A stretch of DNA of 64,000 nt, from NCBI RefSeq assembly GCF_017744255.1, contig NZ_JAGHQP010000005.1, positions 95,011 through 159,010 on the forward strand, given 5' to 3'. Shown piece after piece: positions 47,072 through 56,864 of the stretch. How positions within the stretch are numbered: position 1 is the first letter of the stretch; every line of letters starts with the position of its first letter. The position numbers were made by a program, and so were the translations under genes. Under the pieces are notes generated by a model, which saw nothing but the letters and a program-made list of their open reading frames with translations, made no database searches and was not told the DNA's origin. This stretch comes from Brevundimonas sp. A19_0 (lineage in GTDB: Bacteria > Pseudomonadota > Alphaproteobacteria > Caulobacterales > Caulobacteraceae).

Positions 47072-48598
47072 GTGCGCCACCCGGTGGCCGCGGCCCTGCG
47101 CCTGATCGGCTGGGGCTGGATCCTGGTGCGCCACGACGCCCTGTTGCCGCGCGAGATCACCCCGCTGCTGCCCGCCTGGCTGCGCCCCGTGGCGGCCCTC
47201 CTGCACCTGTTCTCGGGGCGTGAGGCCCGGACCGGCCGCCCCGGCGAGCGGGTCGGGCGGGCGCTTGAAAAGCTGGGTCCCGCCGCCATCAAACTGGGTC
47301 AGGTGCTGGCCACCCGCGCCGACATCTTTGGCACCCGGTTCGCCCTCGATCTCGGCCGTCTCAAGGATCGCCTGCCGCCCTTCCCGCTGGAGCAGGCCCG
47401 CATCGAGATCGAGCGGGCCCTCGGCCGCCCGGTCGAAAGCCTGTTCATCGACCTGCAGCCCGCGATCGCCGCCGCCTCCCTGGCCCAGGCCCACGCGGCC
47501 CATCTGCAGGACGGCCGCAAGGTGGCGGTCAAGGTGCTGCGCCCGGGCGTGGAGGGGCGCGTGGCCGAGGGGCTGGACGCCCTGCGCCTCGCGGCCGGAT
47601 GGGCCGAGCGTTTCGTCGCCCCCGCCCGCCGTCTGGAGCCCCGCGCCTTCGTCGAGACCATCGCCCGCTCGATGGAGCTGGAGCTGGACATGCGGCTCGA
47701 GGCCGCCGCCGCCTCCGAAATGGGCGAGGTCATGCAGAAGGGCGAGGCCGGGGACGGCGCCCTGATGACCGCGCCGGGCGTGGTCTGGGACGGGGTCGGC
47801 AAGCGGGTGCTGACACTGGAATGGGCCGAGGGCCTGCCCATGACCGATCCCGCCTGTCGCGAACAGCCGGGGCTGGATACCGACGCCCTGGCCGACAATG
47901 TGGTGCGCGCTTTCCTGATCCAGGCGCTGGACCACGGCACCTTCCACGCCGACCTGCACGAGGGCAACCTGTTCGCCTACCCGCCCGCGCGGCTGGTGGC
48001 GGTCGACTTCGGCATCGTCGGCCGGCTGGGCAAGGAAGAGCGCCGCTACCTCGCCGAGATCCTGTGGGGCTTCCTCAGCCGCGACTATGACCGCATCGCC
48101 CGGGTCCATTTCGAGGCCGGCTATGTCCCCCCCAGCCATTCGGTCCAGGCCTTCGCCCAGGCCCTGCGCGCGGTGGGCGAGCCGGTGATCGGCAAACAGG
48201 CCAGTCAGGTCTCCATGGGCCGTCTGCTGGGCCAGCTGTTCGAGATCACCGCCCTGTTCGACATGCGGCTGCGGCCCGAGCTGATCCTGTTGCAAAAGAC
48301 CATGGTCTCGGTCGAGGGCGTGGCCCGCCGTCTCAATCCCGACCACGACCTGTGGGCGGCCGCCCGCCCGGTGGTCGAGCGCTGGATCCGGCGTGAACTC
48401 GGCCCCCAGGCCCAGGTGCGCGATGCGCTCGAGGAGGTCGTCACCGGCCTCCGCGCCCTGTCCCAGCGCCTGCATCGCGAGACCGACGGCGCCCCGGTCG
48501 CCCCGGTGGTCATGGTGCCGCGCCCCTCCTGGTGGCCCACGGTTCTGTCAATTGTGGCGCTGGGCGCCGCAACGGCTGCCCTTGTTCTGTCGCTTTGA
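47072..48598 (+). CDS. ubiB: ubiquinone biosynthesis protein UbiB (ABC1/ADCK atypical kinase)
   Basis: 508 aa from GTG at 47072. The KxGQ motif (AAIKLGQVLATRADIFG), Ala-rich loop (PAIAAASLAQAHAAHL), catalytic KVAVKVLRPG, HADLHEGNLF and AVDFGIVGRLGK are all intact. A C-terminal hydrophobic segment (VLSIVALGAATAALVLSL) anchors it in the inner membrane. It is an ATPase that supports ubiquinone assembly and lipid intermediate extraction. Confidence 0.95.
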   Translation: MRHPVAAALRLIGWGWILVRHDALLPREITPLLPAWLRPVAALLHLFSGREARTGRPGERVGRALEKLGPAAIKLGQVLATRADIFGTRFALDLGRLKDRLPPFPLEQARIEIERALGRPVESLFIDLQPAIAAASLAQAHAAHLQDGRKVAVKVLRPGVEGRVAEGLDALRLAAGWAERFVAPARRLEPRAFVETIARSMELELDMRLEAAAASEMGEVMQKGEAGDGALMTAPGVVWDGVGKRVLTLEWAEGLPMTDPACREQPGLDTDALADNVVRAFLIQALDHGTFHADLHEGNLFAYPPARLVAVDFGIVGRLGKEERRYLAEILWGFLSRDYDRIARVHFEAGYVPPSHSVQAFAQALRAVGEPVIGKQASQVSMGRLLGQLFEITALFDMRLRPELILLQKTMVSVEGVARRLNPDHDLWAAARPVVERWIRRELGPQAQVRDALEEVVTGLRALSQRLHRETDGAPVAPVVMVPRPSWWPTVLSIVALGAATAALVLSL

Positions 48599-48647
48599 CA
48601 GCGCAAATGTAGGGGCAGTTCCGTACCGCCACACCCGGAGGCAAGGC

Positions 48648-49163
48648 ATGCGTATCACTGGAAAGCCGCTCACCGTCGCGGGCGCCGCACTGGCCTGCGG
48701 CCTCGTCCTCGGCCTGACGTCCGGCACCGCCTTGGCCCAGGACACGGCTGCGGCCAGCCTGCCGAACGCCTTCGAGACCCCGCCTCGCGCGGCGGCCCCC
48801 GTGCCGGTCCAGGCCGCTCCGACGGACGAGGCTCCCGACGTCGCCCGTAGCCGCGAGACCCTGATGGCCGTCATCGAGGACGCCCAGGACGGTGCGCTCG
48901 ACTTCACCGCCTTCAGCGAGGATGTGGCCGGTCGCCTGCGCCCGGTCGAGGCCGAGCTGACCGGCGCCATCCAGAGCTTCGGCGACCTCGAGGACATCAC
49001 CTATGTGGGGCGCCAGGACGGGGCCGACATGTTCGAGGTGCGCTTCTCGGAACTGCTGACCCAGTGGGTGATCGGCTTCGATGCCGACGACCACATCGCC
49101 GTGCTGCTGTTCCGCGAGGCGCCGGCCGAAGCCACTCCCGCGGCTGCCCCGACCGCCAACTAG
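48648..49163 (+). CDS. exported hypothetical protein
   Basis: 171 aa. A signal peptide (LTVAGAALACGLVLGLTSGT, cleavage near ALAQD) is followed by a Pro/Ala-rich linker and a compact domain (DFTAFSEDVAGRLRPVEAEL; GDLEDITYVGRQDGADMFEV) ending in an Ala-rich tail. The second half resembles small DUF3887 or NTF2-like exported domains, but I cannot name the family firmly. Convergent with arfB with a 4-bp overlap. Confidence 0.7.
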   Translation: MRITGKPLTVAGAALACGLVLGLTSGTALAQDTAAASLPNAFETPPRAAAPVPVQAAPTDEAPDVARSRETLMAVIEDAQDGALDFTAFSEDVAGRLRPVEAELTGAIQSFGDLEDITYVGRQDGADMFEVRFSELLTQWVIGFDADDHIAVLLFREAPAEATPAAAPTAN

Positions 49164-49561
49164 TCCGCGTCCGGCCGTCCCCGGCCGCTTTTGATCTGCG
49201 ACCGGCGGGTCTTGGCCTTGAGCCGCCGTTCCTTTGACGCCCGCGTGGGCCGGGTCGCAATCCGCGGCCGCGGCGGCGCGGCCACCGAATCGATCAGGGT
49301 ATGCAGCCGGTCGATGGCGTCCTGACGATTGCGCTCCTGTGTGCGAAAGCGCGTCGCCGTCAGCACCAGAATCCCCTCCAGGGTCAGCCGCCGCCCGGCC
49401 GCCTTCAGCAGCCGCGCGCGCACGCCCTCGGGCAGGCTGGGCGAGCCCCGGGCGTCAAAGCGCAGCTCGACCGCCGTCGCCACCTTGTTGACGTTCTGGC
49501 CCCCCGGCCCCCCGGCCCGAAAGAACCGGAATTCAAGCTCGTCCTCGCCGATACGGATCAT
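49160..49561 (-). CDS. arfB: peptidyl-tRNA hydrolase ArfB (ribosome rescue)
   Basis: 133 aa. The release-factor GGQ motif is clear (RAGGPGGQNVNKVATAVELRF) at residues 16-23. The basic C-terminal tail (TRASKERRLKAKTRRSQIKS) inserts in the mRNA channel of stalled ribosomes. It frees nascent peptides from non-stop ribosomes as a backup to trans-translation. No codon-recognition domain, as expected for ArfB. Confidence 0.94.
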   Translation of the reverse strand: MIRIGEDELEFRFFRAGGPGGQNVNKVATAVELRFDARGSPSLPEGVRARLLKAAGRRLTLEGILVLTATRFRTQERNRQDAIDRLHTLIDSVAAPPRPRIATRPTRASKERRLKAKTRRSQIKSGRGRPDAD

Positions 49562-49620
49562 CCCGACAGTCTAGCGCGCCGCCCGCCGCCACACTATGCT
49601 CCCCCCGACCGCACGGTCCC

Positions 49621-49694
49621 GCGGGTGTAGCTCAATGGTAGAGCAGCAGCTTCCCAAGCTGACGACGAGGGTTCGATTCCCTTCACCCGCTCCA
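49621..49694 (+). tRNA. tRNA-Gly(CCC)
   Basis: 74 nt with encoded CCA. Acceptor GCGGGTG pairs with CACCCGC; anticodon loop TTCCCAA gives CCC, reading GGG. The T-loop GGTTCGATTCC is standard. It stands alone between arfB and an unknown membrane protein. Confidence 0.95.
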
Positions 49695-49881
49695 GATTCG
49701 GCGCTCAGGCGGACTCGAGACTGACTGCGGCGGTCGCGCCTCACTCCGGCAAGATCAGGATGTCCGCTGTGTCAGGTGCAGGAACGCGGCCGAGCGGGGT
49801 ACGCCCAGCGTGACGGTCGCGCGGCTGCACTTGGTCATGGGGGCGTCCTCGTGCCAGTCTGGGCCGCAGGGGGAGATCGCG

Positions 49882-50409
49882 ATGTTCAGCAGTTGGGTGG
49901 ACACGGTACACTGGCCGGCTCTGGAAGCTATTGGCACGTGCGCAGCCACTGTCGTCGCACTGGGATTGGCCTTCGGGTCTTGGCGGCGGGCAGCGAGGGA
50001 TGAGCGGCAGCGGCATCGGGCCACGTTGCGAGCCCTGGCGGCCATCATGGAATCCATCAACGACGCCTGCCAGATGGCGCTGGACAGGCTGCGCGAGGGG
50101 GCGGACGTTCGCACTGTGGCCGTCACGCTCATGAGGACGTCGGTCCACCAGTCGTCGATCAAGGCACTCGAACAATTTGACCTTGCCCGCTTTCGAAACC
50201 CGCAGACCATCAACTGGATCATCCTCGTGCGGGCCCACACGACGGGCTTGATCCGGGTTGCCGAGGATGTAGCGAGCGAGAGGGATGGTGGCGCTGGATT
50301 CCAGGCCATAGTGGAGCACTGCCAGAGGGTGGCTGTCGATGCGAAGGGGAGGTTTGGGGCAGACCTCGGACGGACCCACTCTCCTGTGCCGCAATCAGCC
50401 CGACGGTGA
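49882..50409 (+). CDS. hypothetical membrane-anchored protein
   Basis: 175 aa from the ATG at 49882. One N-terminal membrane segment (ALEAIGTCAATVVALGLAFG) is followed by a cytoplasmic helical region (RQRHRATLRALAAIMESIND). Family not recognised. Codon use is slightly less GC3-biased than neighbouring gsp genes, hinting at acquisition. It is unrelated by sequence to the secretion genes that follow. Confidence 0.6.
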   Translation: MFSSWVDTVHWPALEAIGTCAATVVALGLAFGSWRRAARDERQRHRATLRALAAIMESINDACQMALDRLREGADVRTVAVTLMRTSVHQSSIKALEQFDLARFRNPQTINWIILVRAHTTGLIRVAEDVASERDGGAGFQAIVEHCQRVAVDAKGRFGADLGRTHSPVPQSARR

Positions 50410-50587
50410 CGCCGCCACGAAACTGGCTCCGCATCCGGAGCAATCTTCGCGATTCAGACGCCGCAATGTCATCAAGCCACGCGGGCTCGGGTGATCGGGT
50501 CCGGGGTAAGACCGTCCGCAATCGGAGCGGACGTCACTTGTCCGTCTCCTGAAGATTTCAGGGGCCCGGTTCGGGTCGGCGGGGCGA

Positions 50588-51466
50588 GTGTCGGTGATCC
50601 GCAGCGTATCCATCTCCCAGGTCTGGCCGATCGCCTGGCCCGCCCGTCGTGAGACGGCGGCCGGGACGGGCCTGCGTCTGCCCGCGCCACGTCGCTGGGC
50701 CGAGATCGCGCTCGCCCTCCTGATCCTCATTCAGCTGGTGCGGCTGGGGGCCCTTCTGGTGGCGCCCGCTCCGACCGCTCCATCCGCCGAGGCGCCGGCC
50801 GCCGACACCGGCGTCCTGTCGCGCTTCGATGCCTTCTTCCACACGGGCGAGCCCAGCAGTCTTGCGGGCATCACCCAGGCGGGCAGCGAGCAGCTGCGCC
50901 TGTTCGGTGTGCGGGCCGGTGCCGGCGGGGGCGGCTCGGCCATCCTCGGCCTGCCCGACGGCACCCAGCTGTCGGTCGGGGTGGGCGAGGAGATCCAGCC
51001 GGGCCTGATCCTGCGCGCCGTGGCCGAAGACCATGTGACGGTCGCGCGCGGCACCTCGGTCAGCCGGATCGATTTCGGCGAGGTGCCGGTCGGGGCGGCG
51101 TCCGTGCCCCCACCGCCGACCACGCCGCAGGTTGTGGCTCCGCCGCGCCCGACGCCGACCGCTCCGGCTGCGACCGGGGCCGCGGTTGTCGACCCAGAGC
51201 GTCTGATGGCCGAGGCCGGCCTGCGCCCCCGCATGCAGGGCCTGTCGGTCAACGGCCTGACCGTCACCGCCCGGGGCGACAGTCCCCAGCTGGCCGCCGC
51301 GGGACTGCGGGCCGGCGATGTCATCCTGTCGGTCAACGGCATCGCGCTGGACGGCCCCTCCGCCCTCAATCGCCTGCGCACCGACCTGGCCCAGGCCCCG
51401 GAAGCCGTGATCCGCTTCGAGCGGGACGGCACCCCCCAGACCACCACCGTAAGGACCCGCCCGTGA
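50588..51466 (+). CDS. gspC: type II secretion protein GspC with PDZ domain
   Basis: 292 aa from GTG at 50588 (another GTG at 50594 is possible). A membrane segment (ALALLILIQLVRLGALLVA), the homology region that contacts GspD (FDAFF ... EQLRLFGVRAG; IQPGLILRAVAEDHVTV), a Pro-rich linker and a C-terminal PDZ domain (QLAAAGLRAGDVILSVNGIAL). It links the inner-membrane platform to the secretin. It is the first gene of the gspC-M operon. Confidence 0.9.
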   Translation: MSVIRSVSISQVWPIAWPARRETAAGTGLRLPAPRRWAEIALALLILIQLVRLGALLVAPAPTAPSAEAPAADTGVLSRFDAFFHTGEPSSLAGITQAGSEQLRLFGVRAGAGGGGSAILGLPDGTQLSVGVGEEIQPGLILRAVAEDHVTVARGTSVSRIDFGEVPVGAASVPPPPTTPQVVAPPRPTPTAPAATGAAVVDPERLMAEAGLRPRMQGLSVNGLTVTARGDSPQLAAAGLRAGDVILSVNGIALDGPSALNRLRTDLAQAPEAVIRFERDGTPQTTTVRTRP

Positions 51467-53508
51467 TCCGGTCGTCTTCCCGACTTTTCGGCCGTCTGGC
51501 CGCCCTGATGCTCGCGGCCCTGGTCGTGCAGGCGGGGCTGCCCGCGACCGCCGCCCGGGCCCAGGAGCGCCAGATCCTGAATGTGCAGGGTGCCGACATC
51601 CGCGCCTTCATCCAGGACATCGCCCGCTCGACCGGCCGGACCTTCATCGTCGATCCGGCAGTGACCGGCACGGTGACGGTCACCAGCGACCGGCCCCTGA
51701 CGCCGGCCGAGACCTATGAGGTGTTCCTCTCGACCCTGCGCGCCAACGGTCTGGTGGTCATCCCGACCGGCTCGGGCGCCTATCGCATCGCCCCCGCCCA
51801 GGGCGCGGCCCAGGGCCCGGCGACCGTGGGGACCGAGCGCTTCTCGACCGAAGTCTTCCAACTGCACCACATCGACGCGGCCTCGGCGGCCGAAACCATC
51901 CGCCCGCTGGTCGGGCCGCAGGGTCAGGTGCTGGCCAACCCCAACAGCAATACGGTGGTGGTGGCCGACTTCGTCGACAATCTGGCGCGCGTCCGCGCCC
52001 TGATCGCGCGCATCGACGTGGACCGCACCGACATCGTCGTCATCACCCTCGAAAACTCCTCAGCGCGCGAGATCGCCGCCGTGCTGGACGAGGTTCTGGC
52101 CCCCGTCGGCGGTCAGGCAGGGCAGGGACTGGTCAAGGTGACGGCGGTCGAGAGCTCCAACTCCATCGTCCTGCGCGGCGAGCCCGCGGCCCTGACCCGT
52201 GTCCAGTCGCTGATCTTCGACCTCGACCAGCGGGCCCTGACCTCGGACGACGTCCGCGTGGTCTTCCTTGAGCATATCGATGCGGAGCAACTGCTGCCCG
52301 TGCTGCAACAGATCGTCGGACAGGCGGTCTCGACCGAGGCGCCTTCGGCGGGCGGCGAGGGGGCCGACAGCGCGGCAGCGCCGCCCGCGCCCGGCCAGCG
52401 CGCCACCATCGCCCGCTATCCCGGCGCCAACGCCCTCGTCATCTCGGCCCCGCCCGAGACCCAGCGCATGCTGGGCGATGTGATCGCCCAGCTGGACCGC
52501 CGCCGCCAGCAGGTCCTGATCGAGGCCATCGTGGTCGAGCTGTCGGACAATGCCGTGCGCGAACTGGGCGTCCAGTGGCTGCTGGCCGGCGAGGATGGCA
52601 ATCCGGTCCTGGCCACCAACTACACCGACCGGGCTGCGCCCCTGCTGTCGGTCGGTGGGGCGCTGGCCGGTCGCGATCTGGATGCGGACGATCCCCTGCG
52701 CGACCAGCTGGCCACCGCGGCGGTCAACGGCCTGCTGGGGGCCAACGGCTTCATCGGTGGCGGCGGTGGCCGGATCGGCGATGCCCTGTTCGGCTTCATC
52801 ATCAATGCGGCCAAGACCGACTCGGGCTCGAACCTGCTGCAGACCCCCTCGCTGATGACCCTCGACAATGAGGAGGCCACCATCCTGGTCGGTCAGGAAG
52901 TGCCGATCACGACCGGCGAGACCCTGCTGAACGGCAATGACAATCCCTTCCGCACGACCCAGCGCCAGGACATCGGCGTCAAGCTGATCGTCCGGCCCCA
53001 GATCAACGCCGGCGGCTCGGTGACCCTGTTCATCCGCCAGGAGGTGTCGAGCATCAACGGCATCCTCAGCAGCAACGCCAACGACCTGATCCTCGACAAG
53101 CGCGAGCTGGAGACCACCCTCGTGGTCGACGACGGTGACATCGCCGTGGCGGGTGGCCTGCTGGACCAGAACGACCGGCTGTCGGTCGACCGCGTCCCGG
53201 TGCTGTCCGACGTGCCGCTGATCGGTGGCCTGTTCCGCTCGGAGAGCCGCCAGCGGGGCCGCACCAATCTGATGATCTTCATCCGCCCGACCATCATCCG
53301 CAGCCCGGCCGACGCCCAGCGCCTGACCGCCGACCGCTGGGGCTATATGCGTCAGGAGCAGCTGCGTGTGGCCCCGGATCAGGAGCCCAGCCTCGACGAA
53401 CTGCTGCGCGACTACATCCGCACCCAGCCGCCCGTGCCGCCGCAGTACCTTGAGGTCGCCCCGGTCGCGCCGGTCGACGGCGACACCCTGCCGCCGGTGC
53501 AGCCCTGA
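51463..53508 (+). CDS. gspD: type II secretion secretin GspD
   Basis: 681 aa from GTG at 51463, overlapping gspC by 4 bp. A signal peptide (to ARAQ), N0 domain (ILNVQGADIRAFIQDIARS), repeated N1-N3 domains (NSNTVVVADFVDNLARV; TAVESSNSIVLRGEP; YPGANALVISAPPE) and the secretin core with VGQEVPITTGETL, DIGVKLIVRPQI and VPVLSDVPLIGGLFRS. It forms the outer membrane pore. No pilotin-binding C-terminal extension is obvious. Confidence 0.96.
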   Translation: MIRSSSRLFGRLAALMLAALVVQAGLPATAARAQERQILNVQGADIRAFIQDIARSTGRTFIVDPAVTGTVTVTSDRPLTPAETYEVFLSTLRANGLVVIPTGSGAYRIAPAQGAAQGPATVGTERFSTEVFQLHHIDAASAAETIRPLVGPQGQVLANPNSNTVVVADFVDNLARVRALIARIDVDRTDIVVITLENSSAREIAAVLDEVLAPVGGQAGQGLVKVTAVESSNSIVLRGEPAALTRVQSLIFDLDQRALTSDDVRVVFLEHIDAEQLLPVLQQIVGQAVSTEAPSAGGEGADSAAAPPAPGQRATIARYPGANALVISAPPETQRMLGDVIAQLDRRRQQVLIEAIVVELSDNAVRELGVQWLLAGEDGNPVLATNYTDRAAPLLSVGGALAGRDLDADDPLRDQLATAAVNGLLGANGFIGGGGGRIGDALFGFIINAAKTDSGSNLLQTPSLMTLDNEEATILVGQEVPITTGETLLNGNDNPFRTTQRQDIGVKLIVRPQINAGGSVTLFIRQEVSSINGILSSNANDLILDKRELETTLVVDDGDIAVAGGLLDQNDRLSVDRVPVLSDVPLIGGLFRSESRQRGRTNLMIFIRPTIIRSPADAQRLTADRWGYMRQEQLRVAPDQEPSLDELLRDYIRTQPPVPPQYLEVAPVAPVDGDTLPPVQP

Positions 53509-53512
53509 TCCC

Positions 53513-55018
53513 ATGACCGCGCCGGCCGTTCCCTCCCTCAGCTATGCCTTTGCCAAGCGCCACGGCGTGGCGGTGATCGCGCTCGGCGATGTGGCCGAGG
53601 TGGCGCTGCGCGAGGGGGCAGACCCCCTGTCGCTGGTCGAGGCCCGGCGCGTGCTGGGGTGCCCGCTGAAGGTCGAACCGGTCAGCCGCAGCGCCTTCGA
53701 TCGCCTGCTGTCCGAGGCCTATGCGGGCGATCCGCTGGCCGGCCCGGACGCGGGCGACGACCTGGCCCTGCCCGGCGGCCTCGACAGTCTGGTCGACGAG
53801 ATGCCGGCCGCCGCCGACCTGCTGGACACCACCGACGACGCCCCGGTCATCCGGCTGATCAACGGCCTGATCGCCGAGGCCGTGCGCGCGGGCGCCTCGG
53901 ACATCCACCTTGAGCCCTATGAGCAGGCGCTGATCGTGCGCATGCGCGTCGACGGGGTGCTGAAGGAGGCCCTGACCCTCAACCCGCGCCTGACGCCCGT
54001 CGTGGTGTCGCGCATCAAGGTCATGGCCCGCCTCGACATCGCCGAAAAGCGCATCCCCCAGGACGGCCGCATTCCGCTGGCGCTGGGCGGCAAGACCCTC
54101 GATGTGCGCGTCTCGACCCTGCCGTCGCGGGCGGGCGAGCGGGTCGTGCTGCGCATTCTCGACAAGGATCAGGCGGGCCTCGGCCTGCGCGATCTCGGCA
54201 TGGATGAGGCCACGCTCGACGCCTATCACGCCGCCCTGGCCGAACCGAACGGCATCCTGCTGGTCACCGGCCCGACCGGCTCGGGCAAGACCACCACCCT
54301 CTATGCGGGCCTGTCGCTGCTCAACACCGGCACCCGCAACATCCTGACGGTCGAGGACCCGGTCGAATATGCGGTCGAGGGTGTCGGCCAGACCCAGGTG
54401 AATGCCAAGGTCGGCATGACCTTTGCCGCCGGGCTGCGCGCCATCCTGCGTCAGGACCCCGACGTGGTCATGGTCGGCGAGATCCGCGACGTCGAGACCG
54501 CCTCGATCGCCGTCCAGGCCGCCCTGACCGGTCACCTGGTGCTGTCGACGGTGCACACCAATGATGCGGCCGGCGCCGTCACCCGCCTGCGCGACATGGG
54601 GGTCGAGCCCTTCCTGCTGGCCTCGACCCTGCGCCTGATCATGGCCCAGCGGCTGGTCCGCCGCCTGTGCCCCCATTGTCATACGCCCGAGGTCGCCGAT
54701 GCGGCGACCGCGCGGCTGGTCGGCATTGCGGCGGGCGAGACGGTCTGGCGCCCCACGGGCTGCGACGCCTGCGGCCAGACCGGCTATGTCGGACGGGTTG
54801 GCCTCTACGAGACGATCCGCGTCACCGACACCCTGCGCCGGCTGATCACCACCGGGGCCGACGAAGCCGCCATCAATGCCGAGGCGCTCGGGGACGGGCG
54901 GACGCTGGCCGGACAGGCGCGGGCGCTGGTGCTGGACGGCACCACCTCGGTCGAGGAGGCGCTGCGCGTCACCCGCACCCGGTCCGAGGACCTGCCGCCG
55001 ATCGAGGCGGTGGCCTGA
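53513..55018 (+). CDS. gspE: type II secretion ATPase GspE
   Basis: 501 aa from the ATG at 53513. N-terminal domain contacting GspL, then Walker A TGPTGSGKTTT (K259), Asp box ILTVEDPVEY, Walker B VVMVGEIRDVET, His box HLVLSTVHTNDAAGA and the zinc domain with CPHC and CDAC. It powers pseudopilus growth at the cytoplasmic face. The stop shares one base with the gspF start. Confidence 0.97.
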   Translation: MTAPAVPSLSYAFAKRHGVAVIALGDVAEVALREGADPLSLVEARRVLGCPLKVEPVSRSAFDRLLSEAYAGDPLAGPDAGDDLALPGGLDSLVDEMPAAADLLDTTDDAPVIRLINGLIAEAVRAGASDIHLEPYEQALIVRMRVDGVLKEALTLNPRLTPVVVSRIKVMARLDIAEKRIPQDGRIPLALGGKTLDVRVSTLPSRAGERVVLRILDKDQAGLGLRDLGMDEATLDAYHAALAEPNGILLVTGPTGSGKTTTLYAGLSLLNTGTRNILTVEDPVEYAVEGVGQTQVNAKVGMTFAAGLRAILRQDPDVVMVGEIRDVETASIAVQAALTGHLVLSTVHTNDAAGAVTRLRDMGVEPFLLASTLRLIMAQRLVRRLCPHCHTPEVADAATARLVGIAAGETVWRPTGCDACGQTGYVGRVGLYETIRVTDTLRRLITTGADEAAINAEALGDGRTLAGQARALVLDGTTSVEEALRVTRTRSEDLPPIEAVA

Positions 55019-56232
55019 TGCCCCGTTTCGACTATGTGGCCGTGGACGGCGCCGGGCGCACGGTGACCGGCAGTGTCGAGGCCCGCGACCTCGCCCTGGC
55101 CCGCGATCAGCTGGGCCGCAAACAGCTGATGCCGCTGGAGGTCCAGCCCGGCCGGGGCGTTTCGCGCACCGGGACCGCCGGCCCCGCGCGCGGCAGCCGG
55201 CTGGATGCCCGGGCGCTGGCGCTCGCCACCCGCCAGCTGGCCACCCTGATCGCGGTCGTGCCGGTCGAGGAGGCGGTTCGCACCCTCGCGCTCCAGGCCG
55301 AAAAGCCGAAGGTCCGGCGCTGTCTGGAGGCCGTGCACAAGGGGGTGGTCGAGGGCCGCCGCCTGTCCGAGGCCATGGGTGAACAGGGCCGGGCCTTTCC
55401 GCCGCTCTACCGCGCCATGATCGCGGCGGGCGAGTCCTCGGGTGCGCTGCAGCCGATCCTCGAACGGCTGGCCGACGGGCTGGAGCGCGAGCAGGAAGTG
55501 CGCGGCAAGGTCATCACCGCCCTGGTCTACCCCGCCGCCCTGGCGGTCGTGGCGCTGGCCGTCATCACCGCCCTGATGACCTTTGTCGTGCCCAGGGTGG
55601 TCGACCAGTTCACCAGCATGAACCAGCAGCTGCCCCTGCTGACGCGAATCATCATCGGCATCTCCCACGCCATGCGCGACTGGGGCTGGGTGGCGGCCCT
55701 TGTGCTGGTCTGTGCGGGGGCGCTGGCCGGCCTTGCCCTGCGCCGCCCGGCCCTCAGGTTGAAGGCCGACACCGCCCTGCTGCGCCTGCCGGTCGTCGGA
55801 CGGCTGATCCGCGACCTGCACGCCGCGCGCATGGCCCGCACCCTGTCGACCATGATCGCCTCGGGCCTGCCGGTGCTGGAGGGGCTGAACCTGACGGCCC
55901 GGACGGTCTCGAACACCCGCCTGGCCGCCGCCACCCGCACCATGGCCGAGGTGGTGCGCGAGGGCGGCTCCCTGTCCGGGGCCATGCGCCGCGCCGATGT
56001 GTTTCCGCCCCTGCTGGTGCACATGACCGCCTCGGGCGAAGGCTCGGGCCGGCTGGAACCCCTGCTGGACCGCGCCGCCGACTACATGGACCGCGAGTTC
56101 GCCACCTTCACCGCCGTCATGCTCAGCCTGCTCGAGCCCGGCATCATCATCGTCATGGGCGGTGTGGTGGCCCTGATCGTCCTGTCGATCCTGCTGCCCA
56201 TCCTCCAGATCAACACCCTCGCCGCCGTATGA
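55018..56232 (+). CDS. gspF: type II secretion inner-membrane platform protein GspF
   Basis: 404 aa. Two cytoplasmic GspF repeats (LATRQLATLIAVVPVEEAVR; MARTLSTMIASGLPVLEGLN) and three membrane segments. The conserved MIAAGESSGAL and MTASGEGSGRLE motifs are intact. It couples the GspE motor to the pseudopilus. Confidence 0.96.
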   Translation: MPRFDYVAVDGAGRTVTGSVEARDLALARDQLGRKQLMPLEVQPGRGVSRTGTAGPARGSRLDARALALATRQLATLIAVVPVEEAVRTLALQAEKPKVRRCLEAVHKGVVEGRRLSEAMGEQGRAFPPLYRAMIAAGESSGALQPILERLADGLEREQEVRGKVITALVYPAALAVVALAVITALMTFVVPRVVDQFTSMNQQLPLLTRIIIGISHAMRDWGWVAALVLVCAGALAGLALRRPALRLKADTALLRLPVVGRLIRDLHAARMARTLSTMIASGLPVLEGLNLTARTVSNTRLAAATRTMAEVVREGGSLSGAMRRADVFPPLLVHMTASGEGSGRLEPLLDRAADYMDREFATFTAVMLSLLEPGIIIVMGGVVALIVLSILLPILQINTLAAV

Positions 56233-56239
56233 GGCTCAC

Positions 56240-56731
56240 ATGACCAAGACCCGCACCCGTCCCCGCCCTCAAGCAGCGAGCGACCGCGTCGCGAGCGGTA
56301 GGGCAAAAGAAAAAAGGGCCGGCTTCACCCTCGTCGAGATGATGGTGACCATCGTCATCATCGGCCTGCTGGCCACGGTGGTGATCATCAATGTGCTGCC
56401 CAGCCAGGACAAGGCGATGATCGGCAAGGCGCGCGCCGATCTGGCCACGCTCGAGAATGCGTTGGAGCAATACCGGCTGGACATGCTGGCCTTCCCGACG
56501 ACGGGCGAGGGGCTGTCGGCCCTGACGACGGTGCCGTCCGGTTCGACCCGCGCCGACCGCTATCGTCCGGGTGGCTACATTCGGCGCCTGCCGGAAGACC
56601 CGTGGGGCAATGCCTATCAGTACCGCCGCGAAAGCGAGCACGGTCAGACCTTCGACGTCTTCTCATACGGCGCCGACGGCAAGCCGGGAGGCGAGGGCAA
56701 TGACGCCGACATCGGCAACTGGCAGGGCTGA
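56240..56731 (+). CDS. gspG: major pseudopilin GspG
   Basis: 163 aa. The prepilin site is KRAG|FTLVEMMVTIVIIG (cleavage after Gly, Glu at +5). The pilin domain has LDMLAFPTTGEGLSALTT and DPWGNAYQYR, with calcium-site-like residues near the end. The leader is long (28 residues): residues about 9-21 come from a REP-like palindrome at 56265-56304. A shorter leader would be normal, so this insertion is notable but keeps the frame and the basic charge. Confidence 0.95.
   Translation: MTKTRTRPRPQAASDRVASGRAKEKRAGFTLVEMMVTIVIIGLLATVVIINVLPSQDKAMIGKARADLATLENALEQYRLDMLAFPTTGEGLSALTTVPSGSTRADRYRPGGYIRRLPEDPWGNAYQYRRESEHGQTFDVFSYGADGKPGGEGNDADIGNWQG
56265..56304. repeat. REP-like palindromic unit inside the gspG leader codons
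   Basis: Reads GCCCTCAAGCAGCGAGCGAC then CGCGTCGCGAGCGGTAGGGC. Its complement matches 757-800 at the fmt 3' end with a few differences. It encodes PQAASDRVASGR in the GspG prepilin leader. Confidence 0.6.
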
Positions 56732-56734
56732 TAT

Positions 56735-56864
56735 CCTCCCCTGCGAAGCGGGGGAGGGGGACCACGGAGTGGTGGAGGGGGCAAAACCCGGACACCGACG
56801 CTTGACGGTCGCCCCCACCACCCCCCTTCGGGCGATCCCCCTCCCTCGTAAAGGACGGGGGAGG
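56735..56864. repeat. approximately 130-bp inverted-repeat element, copy B
   Basis: CCTCCCCTGCGAAGCGGGGG and GGAGGGGGACCACGGAGTGG at the left; CGCCCCCACCACCCCCCTTC, GGGCGATCCCC and GGACGGGGGAGG at the right. Same organisation as 43556-43692. It separates gspG from gspH inside an otherwise overlapping operon and supplies the ribosome-binding region (GGGGGAGG) for gspH. Confidence 0.6.
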